Source of the DNA: Parvibaculum sp002684405
GTDB lineage: Bacteria > Pseudomonadota > Alphaproteobacteria > Parvibaculales > Parvibaculaceae
NCBI GenBank assembly: GCA_965140395.1
Contig: OZ223205.1
Location: 62,001 to 126,000, forward strand
Direction: 5' to 3'
Length of the DNA stretch: 64,000 nucleotides
Shown here: positions 53,531 through 60,624 of the stretch, one piece after another
How positions within the stretch are numbered: position 1 is the first letter of the stretch
How the letters are laid out: each line of letters starts with the position of its first letter
The notes under the pieces: model-generated
The model's input: only the letters and a program-made list of their open reading frames with translations
Told to the model about the DNA's origin: nothing
Database searches by the model: none
Made by a program: the position numbers and the translations under genes

Positions 53531-55771
53531 TCACGCCCCCCGAGCAGGTTCAACAATTTCGTCAGAGTCAGCGCCCATCATCATGCGATAGTGCGCAAGA
53601 TGCTCGGTTTTCTTGAATATCTCTTTGAACACTCTCAGATACACGTCGACTGTATTCTGATCCGCGGACAGATATAAATCGTCGTGCACGGAATGGGAGC
53701 CATCATTCACCCAAGAAAAAAGTGAAGCGCAGATTAGCTTATCCCTGCCTTCGAACTTCGCAAGAATCTTATCTTTGTCTGTATTCCCGAGAATCTTAAA
53801 GTAATTCTCGATAATCCGACGAAGCGTATTTTGAATTGTAACGTTGGCGAGTTTTGCGTCGCGAACCTCCGCCCATAGAAGCTCGTATGAAGTCTTTATC
53901 GGATTGTGATTGTAAGGGACAATTTTTGACTCTCCCTCTTCCTTTCGAACAATCCAAAATGCTTCATGGCCAAGGCATCCTTTCCCCCTACTCCCGTCGT
54001 AAGAAACCTCCTTATGAAAGTAGATATTGTGCGTCAATATAAAGACCTGCTTAACGGGCCCCGTTCCTTTTTTTGCCTCATCAACAACCTCTCTAATCAG
54101 AGCACTGACTATAAAAAGAACGTCACTATCCAAGCTGGATACCGGGTCATCAAAAACCACGACCCTGTCATCTGTGATTCCACTCTGCGTGTGGCTTCCA
54201 CGTATTGAGCTATAAAAATAGAGAAACGTAATGAAGCTTTTCTCGCCCTCACTCAGGGTGTATGTGGCATCACTCCCATCAGCTCGGACAATTTCATAGA
54301 GGTGATCGCGCTCACCTGTTGTTCTAAGAGAAAAGTTCGAAAATCCAAACGCTTGAAGTATGCGGTTTATCTCATCGACAGTGGGCTGAACACTTGTAAT
54401 GCTACGTTCAAGTTTCGCGATAGCTTCGTTGACCTCACCCACCTTAGTTTTCTTCTCGTCGATTCCCTCTGAAATGCCTTTGATCGCCTTTTCGAGGCCT
54501 TCTCTCCTGGCCAAATACGTCGTCAGGGACGGCTTACCTTCGTCTAGAATGAACCTCCAAACCTGCCTCTCTAACCTTTCTTTCTCACTTTCCATATTGT
54601 CGATTAGGCGATTGTGGGAGGATATCTCAACATTCGCGTTGCTGAGAAACTTTTGAATTGCACTCGTCGCGTCCGCGACCGATCCGAGAGCAACAACGCT
54701 ACTAGGCTCTTTCCGCTTGCGCTCTAGCATCTCAAGATTCGCGTGCGCCACGGCGATAAATCTATCCACCTCGGAGCGGAGCATAGAATTATCAACGTAG
54801 CTATTTTCGAGTGAGATAATCCGCTCCAAACGATCCGTTAACGTGCTGACGTGACTTTTGTACAGCGTCGCTACGCGCTCAATTTCGGCGATGTCTTTCT
54901 CATATGCATCATCAAAATAGTCTTTCAGATTCCGCTCTAGATCAGAAGTGACTCTCGTCTGGCAAAAAGGACATGTTGGTTTTGTTTGCTTCCAAAACCT
55001 CCGCCCCTCTCTAACCCAATCGCTGTTGTCTATCTGTGTGATGAGCGCTGCAATATCGACGTCCTCCTTGCCGATGACTTTCTTCGAGAGAATAACGCTA
55101 TCCTCCAACGACAAGAGTTCGCTGAAATCCGGAACGTCAATGCTTGCGAACTTTTTAATTTCAGCGCCGTAAAGTGTGCTTACTTTTGTGACTAGGTCTT
55201 CTGCATCCAAAAGCTCGGACGTATTGGACACAGCCTCTTCGACTAATTTTTCTCTGAATTTGGCCTTGGAGCCTCGATAGCCGGCTAATACTGCCGTAAA
55301 CTTAGAATCCCATAGCCGCTTGATCTCCCAACACACCTCATCAAAGTCTGCATCAAGGCGCGCAAGTTCTCCTGTCTTCCCTCCTGTTCCGTCTTCTCCA
55401 AATAGCAAAACATGGCGCGAGGCGATCTCCGCTGCCAACTTGTCTTTTTCGCTCTTGTAAGTCGCTATTTCATCAAGCACTTCCTGAGATTTATCACCCA
55501 GCGTAAAAATGCCCGGCATTCTCGATACAAAATTTCGCTCAGCAAAATCGCGGTTAAAGACAAGCCGTTGAATTTCGCCTGTCTTTTCCCAAACGAGAGT
55601 ACAGTCTGAATAAGATTCCGGAGCGGCGATGACGCGTGAAATTGTCGTCTTCCCTGCTCCGTTTGCTCCAAATATATAATTTACTTTTTTGCAGCCTGAG
55701 AGCCTCTGCCCCTCTTCAGAGTAGCTAGCTTCCTTAGAAATAAATAATTCTTTTAACACCTCTCCCCCCAC
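53531..55771 (-). CDS. RloC-like AAA ATPase, candidate anticodon nuclease
   Basis: A 746-residue SMC/Rad50-like ATPase of the AAA_13 group. Walker A is GANGAGKTT (35-43), the ABC signature is LSEGE (506-510), Walker B is VVVFDDP (537-543), the D-loop is SSLD and H581 follows in ILTHN. Coiled coils surround a zinc-hook motif CPFC (267-270), a hallmark of RloC. The C-terminal domain shows Arg651, Glu655 and His693 (RRIIE, GSHS), matching the Arg-Glu-His order of the PrrC/RloC ribonuclease triad. RloC is a DNA-damage-triggered tRNA anticodon nuclease with antiphage roles. The GTG at 55771 is uncertain (55759 possible). Its lower GC indicates transfer. No adjacent R-M genes. Confidence 0.7.
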   Translation of the reverse strand: MGGEVLKELFISKEASYSEEGQRLSGCKKVNYIFGANGAGKTTISRVIAAPESYSDCTLVWEKTGEIQRLVFNRDFAERNFVSRMPGIFTLGDKSQEVLDEIATYKSEKDKLAAEIASRHVLLFGEDGTGGKTGELARLDADFDEVCWEIKRLWDSKFTAVLAGYRGSKAKFREKLVEEAVSNTSELLDAEDLVTKVSTLYGAEIKKFASIDVPDFSELLSLEDSVILSKKVIGKEDVDIAALITQIDNSDWVREGRRFWKQTKPTCPFCQTRVTSDLERNLKDYFDDAYEKDIAEIERVATLYKSHVSTLTDRLERIISLENSYVDNSMLRSEVDRFIAVAHANLEMLERKRKEPSSVVALGSVADATSAIQKFLSNANVEISSHNRLIDNMESEKERLERQVWRFILDEGKPSLTTYLARREGLEKAIKGISEGIDEKKTKVGEVNEAIAKLERSITSVQPTVDEINRILQAFGFSNFSLRTTGERDHLYEIVRADGSDATYTLSEGEKSFITFLYFYSSIRGSHTQSGITDDRVVVFDDPVSSLDSDVLFIVSALIREVVDEAKKGTGPVKQVFILTHNIYFHKEVSYDGSRGKGCLGHEAFWIVRKEEGESKIVPYNHNPIKTSYELLWAEVRDAKLANVTIQNTLRRIIENYFKILGNTDKDKILAKFEGRDKLICASLFSWVNDGSHSVHDDLYLSADQNTVDVYLRVFKEIFKKTEHLAHYRMMMGADSDEIVEPARGA

Positions 55772-55851
55772 GACTTAATAAGATCGCGCTGTAACGAGAT
55801 TGTATTCACACCGTTATTTAATCAACAATCAAACTTGAAATAGGCGCTAAT

Positions 55852-55877
55852 GGATCCCGGCTTTCGCCGGGATGACA
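55852..55877. repeat. REP-like palindrome upstream of GST gene (family A single unit)
   Basis: GGATCCCGGCTTTCGCCGGGATGACA forms a hairpin with stem ATCCCGGC/GCCGGGAT. It is nearly the same as the unit at 56610 on the other side of the GST gene. Confidence 0.8.
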
Positions 55878-55894
55878 CCTGTGGGTGGGGGTGG

Positions 55895-56536
55895 TTACAC
55901 CGCGCCCTCGCCCGGCCAGTCCACCTGCATCTCCGGCCTCGACAGGGTGAAGGCTTCCATTTCGTTGCAGCGGGCGTCGATGGCGTTGAGGCGTTTGTAG
56001 GCCGAGAGGTCGCAGCCGAAGCGGCGCGCGTTGCGCATTTGCGGCACGAGGTGGAGGTCGGCCCAGCCGGGCGTCTCGCCGAAGCAGAAGGGCCACTCGG
56101 TTTCACGCCGCGCCAGCGCTTCTTCCAGCGCGGTGAAGCCCTCCACCATCCAGTGCCGCTGCCAGCGGGAGAGCCCCTCCTCGTCCACGCCATATTCGGC
56201 GTCGAGGAAACGGCCGATGCGCTTCACCGTCAGCGCATGCATCTCCGAGGCGATATGGGCGGCGAAGGCGCGCGCCTCCGCCCGCAGCATCGGGTCGTCG
56301 GGGAGCAGCGCGGGCTCGGGATATTCCTCTTCCAGAAAGCCGAGAATGGCCACCGACTGCGCGATGACGCGGCCGTCCATGTCGAGCGCGGGAAGGAGCC
56401 CCTGCGGGTTGAGGCGGCGGTACTCGTCGAGCCCCATCTCGTCCACCGGCACATAGTCGAAGGGCACGCCCTTGAGCCGCAGCGCGATGCGCACGCGCTC
56501 CCCCGCCGAATTGCGCCACCTGGTGATAAGCCGCAT
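55895..56536 (-). CDS. Glutathione S-transferase (zeta/MaiA-like)
   Basis: A 213-residue GST. The thioredoxin-fold half runs MRLITRWRNSAGERVRIALR, then QGLLPALDMDG and QSVAILGFLEEEYPEP (GSH-binding Ser/Gln site). The helical C-terminal half follows. Zeta-class enzymes normally carry SSC at the active site; here the segment is NSAG, so the Cys is missing, and maleylacetoacetate isomerase activity is uncertain. AGGAGG precedes the ATG at 56536. Palindromic repeats flank the gene on both sides. Confidence 0.85.
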   Translation of the reverse strand: MRLITRWRNSAGERVRIALRLKGVPFDYVPVDEMGLDEYRRLNPQGLLPALDMDGRVIAQSVAILGFLEEEYPEPALLPDDPMLRAEARAFAAHIASEMHALTVKRIGRFLDAEYGVDEEGLSRWQRHWMVEGFTALEEALARRETEWPFCFGETPGWADLHLVPQMRNARRFGCDLSAYKRLNAIDARCNEMEAFTLSRPEMQVDWPGEGAV

Positions 56537-56609
56537 GAGATGTCCTCCTGTTGAGTTTTTCATTGTGCCACAGGGGGAGACCGCGTGTGGCTCGAAGATT
56601 TCCTTTCCG

Positions 56610-56637
56610 TGTCATCCCGGCGAAAGCCGGGATGACA
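56610..56637. repeat. REP-like palindrome downstream of GST start (family A single unit)
   Basis: TGTCATCCCGGC-GAAA-GCCGGGATGACA is a perfect 12-base stem with a 4-base loop. It sits in the divergent region between GST and GNAT genes. Confidence 0.85.
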
Positions 56638-56693
56638 CCATGGGTTTGGTTCGGGTTATTCTCGCCCCAATGAAACGACAGGGGCCATCCATC

Positions 56694-57170
56694 ATGCTGC
56701 GCATCATCGAGGGGGATTTTTCGGACCGCCGCGTGGTCGAGCTGCTGGAGACCCATGTGAAACTGGCGCGGGAGGCTTCGCCGCCCGGCACGGCCTATGC
56801 GCTGGACCTGAAAGGGCTTCAAGCGCCGGGGATCGGCTTCTGGACGATCTGGCACGGCAACGGCAAGGAGGCGGAAGAAGAGCTTGCCGGATGCGGCGCG
56901 CTGAAGCGGCTCTCGCCCACGCATGGCGAAATCAAATCCATGCATACGGCGGCGCATTTACGCGGGCTCGGCATCGCGGCCACCATGCTGGGGCACATCA
57001 TGGAGAAGGCGCGGCTTTCCGGCATGACGCGGCTGAGCCTCGAAACCGGCACGCAAGACTATTTCGCCCCCGCCCGCGCGCTCTACGCCCGGCATGGCTT
57101 CACGCCCTGCGAGCCCTTCGGCGACTATAAGGGCGGCCCGCACAACACTTTCATGTCGCGGGAGATTTAG
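56694..57170 (+). CDS. GNAT family N-acetyltransferase
   Basis: A 158-residue GNAT protein. The acetyl-CoA motif A is in HTAAHLRGLGIAATMLGHIM, and ALYARHGFTPCEPFGDYKG is the motif B part. It transfers an acetyl group from acetyl-CoA to an unknown small molecule or peptide. The start at ATG 56694 has AGGGG upstream; ATG 56670 is possible. It is convergent with the MFS gene, with 6 bases between the stops. Confidence 0.85.
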   Translation: MLRIIEGDFSDRRVVELLETHVKLAREASPPGTAYALDLKGLQAPGIGFWTIWHGNGKEAEEELAGCGALKRLSPTHGEIKSMHTAAHLRGLGIAATMLGHIMEKARLSGMTRLSLETGTQDYFAPARALYARHGFTPCEPFGDYKGGPHNTFMSREI

Positions 57171-57176
57171 GCGGGA

Positions 57177-58415
57177 TCACGCCTCCGCCGTCCGGTCGAG
57201 GCCGGGGATGAGGAGGAGGCTCCAGCCGGCGGCGGCGAGGCAATAGACGCCCATGGCGAGGAGCTGCCAGAAGAAGGGCACGCCCGCATCGAGAAGCACG
57301 CCGATCAGCCCCGGCGAGAGCGCGGTCGAAAACACCATGGTGGAGGTCGTCACCCCGCGAATGGCGCCGAGATGCAGCGTGCCGTAAAGCTCCGCCCAGA
57401 GCGCACCGCCGAGCGTCGCCGCGCTCCCCATGGTGACGCCCGCAAGCGCCATGAAGACGGGCAGCACCCAGGCATTGGAGACAAAGGCCAGCGCCGCGAT
57501 GCCCGCGGCCAGCGGCAGGAGATAGACCGGCAGGATATGCCGCGCGCCGAACCGGTCGACAAGCCAGCCCGCGCCAAGCCCCGACACCATGTTGACGCCC
57601 GCCAGCACCGGGAAGCTCGCCGCGAACCAGGTGAGATCCCAGCCCTTCATCTCCACCACCGTGACCTGGTTGATGAAAATGCCGGTGAGGATGAAGGGCG
57701 GCGCGAGAATGACCGGCATCAGCGCGTAAAAGAGCGGCTGGCGGATAACCTCGCCGCGCGTCCATTGACGATGCTCGACAGGTCCCGCGGCGGGCTGCGC
57801 GGCGGATGACGCGTCTTTGGGCGCTTCCGCCGTTTCGGGCACGCGGTCGCGTTCGACCAGCAGGAGAAGCGCGAGCGTGGGCAGGAGGATGAGCACGGCG
57901 GCGATGGCGACCCATGTCATCCGCCAGCCCAGCGCGGCGACGAGTGCGACCGCCGCGATGGGAAGCACGGCTTCCGCGCTCGACAGGCCGAGCCCGGCGA
58001 TGGAGACGGCGCGGCCGCGCTTGGCGTCGAACCAGCGGCCCATCGCCGTCATGGAAATATGGGTGAGCATGCCCTGCCCGAAAAAGCGCAGGCCGAAAAA
58101 GACGAAGGCCAGCATCCACGCCGACGAGACGCTCGCCATGCCGAGCGAGACGACGGCAAGGCCGGAAAGAATGCCCACGCCCAGCCAACGGATGGGATAG
58201 TCGTCGGCAAGCCGCCCCGCCCACATGAGAAGCGCGGCGCTGGCGAGCGTGCCCGCCGTGTAAAGCCCGCCGAAGCCGCCCTCCGACAGGCCGAGATCGG
58301 CCTTCAGATGGCCCGCGAACAGCGCGATGAAATAGGTCTGGCCGAACCCCGAGCAGAAGGTGAGCAGGAACCCGGCGGCGAGCCAGCGGAAATCGGCGCG
58401 CAGATCGGCAAGCAT
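57177..58415 (-). CDS. MFS transporter 2
   Basis: A 412-residue MFS protein with 12 hydrophobic helices and a central hydrophilic loop (about 200-235, ETAEAPKDASSAAQPAAGP). The signature around GRLADDYPIRWLGV fits the helix 2-3 loop, and GRWFDAKRGRAVSIAGLGLS the helix 4-5 region, similar to oxalate/formate-type and monocarboxylate-like (COG2223/NarK-neighbour) groups. AGAGGAG precedes the ATG. The substrate is not predictable. It is 277 bases upstream of the isomerase gene, which reads the other way. Confidence 0.88.
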   Translation of the reverse strand: MLADLRADFRWLAAGFLLTFCSGFGQTYFIALFAGHLKADLGLSEGGFGGLYTAGTLASAALLMWAGRLADDYPIRWLGVGILSGLAVVSLGMASVSSAWMLAFVFFGLRFFGQGMLTHISMTAMGRWFDAKRGRAVSIAGLGLSSAEAVLPIAAVALVAALGWRMTWVAIAAVLILLPTLALLLLVERDRVPETAEAPKDASSAAQPAAGPVEHRQWTRGEVIRQPLFYALMPVILAPPFILTGIFINQVTVVEMKGWDLTWFAASFPVLAGVNMVSGLGAGWLVDRFGARHILPVYLLPLAAGIAALAFVSNAWVLPVFMALAGVTMGSAATLGGALWAELYGTLHLGAIRGVTTSTMVFSTALSPGLIGVLLDAGVPFFWQLLAMGVYCLAAAGWSLLLIPGLDRTAEA

Positions 58416-58521
58416 GGCAACTCCTCTGGCAGGGTGTCGGCGGGGTTGGCGACAGGAGAGAGGCCCTGACTAGCACAGGATGAAAAACGGCGCGCGATTG
58501 AGAGCCATCGACTTTCCCAGA

Positions 58522-58606
58522 TGTCATCCCGGGCTTGTCCCGGGATCCAGAGCGACAAGCACGGAGCGTGCGGCCCCTGGGCCCCGGCACAAGGCCGGGG
58601 TGACAG
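58522..58606. repeat. Two REP-like hairpins (family A single units)
   Basis: The first is TCATCCCGGG-CTTG-TCCCGGGATCC (58524-58549), and the second CCCCGGC-ACAA-GCCGGGG (58582-58600) followed by TGACAG. They lie between the MFS and isomerase genes, in the divergent promoter region. Confidence 0.75.
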
Positions 58607-58692
58607 CCAATGTAAACCACTCCTCCCTTGCGCCCACCGCCTTCCCCCTCCATATTAATGCCAAACATTAAGACAGAGGCAGGGAGGCCCTG

Positions 58693-59340
58693 ATGACGCT
58701 CGAATTCGACCTCTTCTGGTCGTTCCGCTCGCCCTATTCCTATCTGGCGACGCCGCGGCTCGTGCAGATGGAGAAGGATTATGACCTGAAGATCAATGTG
58801 CGCCCGGTCTATCCCATCGCCGTGCGCATCAAGGACTTCTTCAAGAACGTCAATCCGATGTGGCCGCCCTATCTCATCAACGACACCTTCCGCATCTCGC
58901 AATATCTGGGGATACCGTATAACTGGCCGGACCCCGACCCCATCGTGATGGATATTTCGACCGGCGAAGTGCCGGAGGACCAGCCCTATATCTCGCGCCT
59001 GACGAGGGCGGGCATCGCGGCGGTGGAGCGCGGCAAGGGGCTCCCCTTCCTCTATGAGGTGTCGAGCGTGGTCTTCGGCGGCGTGAAGAAATGGAACGAA
59101 GGCGACCATCTGGAAAAGGCCGCCGCACGCGCGGGCCTCGACATGGCCGAGCTCGACGCCGCCATCGAGAAAGACCCCGATCACTATGAAAAGGCGATCG
59201 CCGAAAACGAAGCCGCGCAGAAGGATGCCGGACACTGGGGCGTGCCGCTCATGGTGTTCGAGGGCGAACCCTTCTTCGGCCAGGACCGGCTGGACCTGCT
59301 CGTCTGGCGCATGGAGCAGAAGGGGTTGAAGAAGCGCTAG
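58693..59340 (+). CDS. DsbA-family protein, 2-hydroxychromene-2-carboxylate isomerase-like
   Basis: A 215-residue thioredoxin-fold protein starting MTLEFDLFWSFRSPYSYLAT. The Ser-rich SFRSPYSYLA pattern matches kappa-GST/HCCA isomerase, a glutathione-dependent enzyme of aromatic (naphthalene-type) catabolism. The C-terminal part has KDAGHWGVPLMVFEGEPFFG, the usual cis-Pro region (GVP). GGGAGG precedes the ATG. The last 60 bases are repeated at 59689-59742. The stop overlaps the small antisense membrane-protein gene by four bases. Confidence 0.9.
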   Translation: MTLEFDLFWSFRSPYSYLATPRLVQMEKDYDLKINVRPVYPIAVRIKDFFKNVNPMWPPYLINDTFRISQYLGIPYNWPDPDPIVMDISTGEVPEDQPYISRLTRAGIAAVERGKGLPFLYEVSSVVFGGVKKWNEGDHLEKAAARAGLDMAELDAAIEKDPDHYEKAIAENEAAQKDAGHWGVPLMVFEGEPFFGQDRLDLLVWRMEQKGLKKR

Positions 59341-59621
59341 CCGCCAAACATCCGCCAGGCAAGAAAGAGCGCGGGGATGGCCGGGATCGCGGCGACGATG
59401 ACGCCGGCCAGCCGGTAACCCGTGCCGCGTAATATTCCGGCGACGATAAGCGCGAGCGGAAACGAGACGATGGCGGCGAGATACCAGACATCGTTCGGGT
59501 CCGACATGAAGCCGTTGGCATTCGTCAGCATGCCCAATAGCGGAAAGATCGAGAAGAATGCGGCAAGGCCGTCAACGAAGCAGAAGGCGGCAAAGAGAAT
59601 TTCGAGAACAGTGTTCCTCAT
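59337..59621 (-). CDS. Small three-helix membrane protein (94 residues)
   Basis: A 94-residue protein starting MRNTVLEILFAAFCFVDGLA, with GGAAGGAG upstream of ATG 59621. Three hydrophobic segments (LFAAFCFVDGLAAFFSIF, YLAAIVSFPLALIVAGIL, AGVIVAAIPAIPALFLAW) predict three transmembrane helices. It ends on the isomerase stop. The composition is typical of a real gene of its strand; the function is unknown. Confidence 0.7.
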   Translation of the reverse strand: MRNTVLEILFAAFCFVDGLAAFFSIFPLLGMLTNANGFMSDPNDVWYLAAIVSFPLALIVAGILRGTGYRLAGVIVAAIPAIPALFLAWRMFGG

Positions 59622-59688
59622 TAGCGCTCCTTCCTCGCACATCGCGGCAACCGGATCATCAGTGTTGCAGAGGCGGGTTAAGATTTTA

Positions 59689-59742
59689 GGCCAAGACAGG
59701 CTGGACCAGCTCGTCTGGCGCATGGAGCAGAAGAAGCGGTGA
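59689..59742 (+). pseudogene. Remnant of a duplicated isomerase gene 3' end
   Basis: The first 45 bases match 59278-59322, the 3' end of the isomerase gene, at 42 of 45 positions, and a 9-base deletion precedes the last codons. In frame it encodes GQDRLDQLVWRMEQKKR and a stop. The upstream part of the copy is not recognisable, so this is a fragment, not a gene. Confidence 0.8.
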
Positions 59743-59768
59743 GGCTGGAACCCGGTCAACACTTCACC

Positions 59769-59849
59769 GTCATGCCCCGCTTCAGGCGGGGCATCCACGT
59801 CTTCGGGGCATGAAAAGACGTGGATGGCCCGGACAAGCCGGGCCATGAC
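59769..59849 (+). repeat. Compound REP pair (BIME-like), family A copy 2
   Basis: GTCATGCCCCGCTTCAGG...CATCCACGTCTT is followed by AAGACGTGGATGGCCCGG...CCATGAC, two hairpins in inverted order. It is nearly identical to the copy at 60398 and in the same orientation. Confidence 0.85.
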
Positions 59850-59907
59850 GACAACAAGTGCCGGGATGACATTCATATTTTCCCCGGCACATGCTATCTC
59901 CCCGCGC

Positions 59908-60378
59908 ATGAACGCGACGCATGACATCGCCCTCACCTTCCGGCCGGTCGGCGCGAGCGACCGGGGGCTGCTGGAAGAGCTGGTGCGGGCCTATTACGAC
60001 TTCGACGATCACGAATATGAGCCGGGCCTGCACGGGCCCGCGCTCGACGCGATTTGCGCTGGCGACGAACATGTGCGGGCCTGGATCATCGAGGATGACG
60101 AGACGGTCGCGGGCTATCTCATCCTGACCATCGGCTTTTCCATGCAGTATGGCGGGCGGGACGGCTTTCTGGACGAGCTCTTCCTGAAGGACGCCTGGCG
60201 CGGCAAGGGCCTCGGCAAGCAGGTGATGGCCTTCCTCGAAACGCAAGTGAAGCGGCTCGGCTTCCATTATCTCCATCTGGAGGTGGTGAAGGCCAATGAG
60301 CGCGCGCGCCGCCTTTACGAAAGCCTCGGCTGGGAAGAGACGGGCTGCCTGCTGATGAGCAAGCGACTGGTGGAGTAG
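59908..60378 (+). CDS. GNAT family N-acetyltransferase 2
   Basis: A 156-residue GNAT protein starting MNATHDIALTFRPVGASDRG. Motif A is LKDAWRGKGLGKQVMAFLET and motif B is ANERARRLYESLGWEETG. By family it acetylates a small molecule or peptide using acetyl-CoA. No good ribosome-binding site precedes the ATG at 59908; the extended frame upstream crosses the repeat. The gene is flanked by direct copies of the compound repeat, suggesting it may have moved or been duplicated with them. Confidence 0.85.
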   Translation: MNATHDIALTFRPVGASDRGLLEELVRAYYDFDDHEYEPGLHGPALDAICAGDEHVRAWIIEDDETVAGYLILTIGFSMQYGGRDGFLDELFLKDAWRGKGLGKQVMAFLETQVKRLGFHYLHLEVVKANERARRLYESLGWEETGCLLMSKRLVE

Positions 60379-60397
60379 CCCCCCTTTCAAACAGCCC

Positions 60398-60481
60398 GTC
60401 ATGCCCCGCTTCAGGCGGGGCATCCACGTCTTTGCAGCGTGAAAGAAAGACGTGGATGGCCCGGACAAGCCGGGCCATGAC
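60398..60481 (+). repeat. Compound REP pair (BIME-like), family A copy 3
   Basis: It has the same order and orientation as copy 2: GTCATGCCCCGCTTCAGG...CATCCACGTCTT, an 18-base spacer, then AAGACGTGGATGGCCCGG...CCATGAC. A half-unit (GGCCGGGATGACA) follows near 60490. Confidence 0.85.
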
Positions 60482-60624
60482 GCTGATTCTGGCCGGGATG
60501 ACAAAGTGAGTGGGAACGCACCCTTCTCCACTGGACCCGGGATGACGCTGGGGATAGCCTCCCGGGCGTGTATTTCCCCCGGTAAATGACCTGTATTTCC
60601 CTGTGAGACGAGGACCCCCGCCCG

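Noticed and set aside
57151..59235. 694-codon minus-strand frame spanning MFS and isomerase genes
   Set aside because: It is out of frame with the MFS gene and antisense to the isomerase; both overlapped genes have clear motifs.
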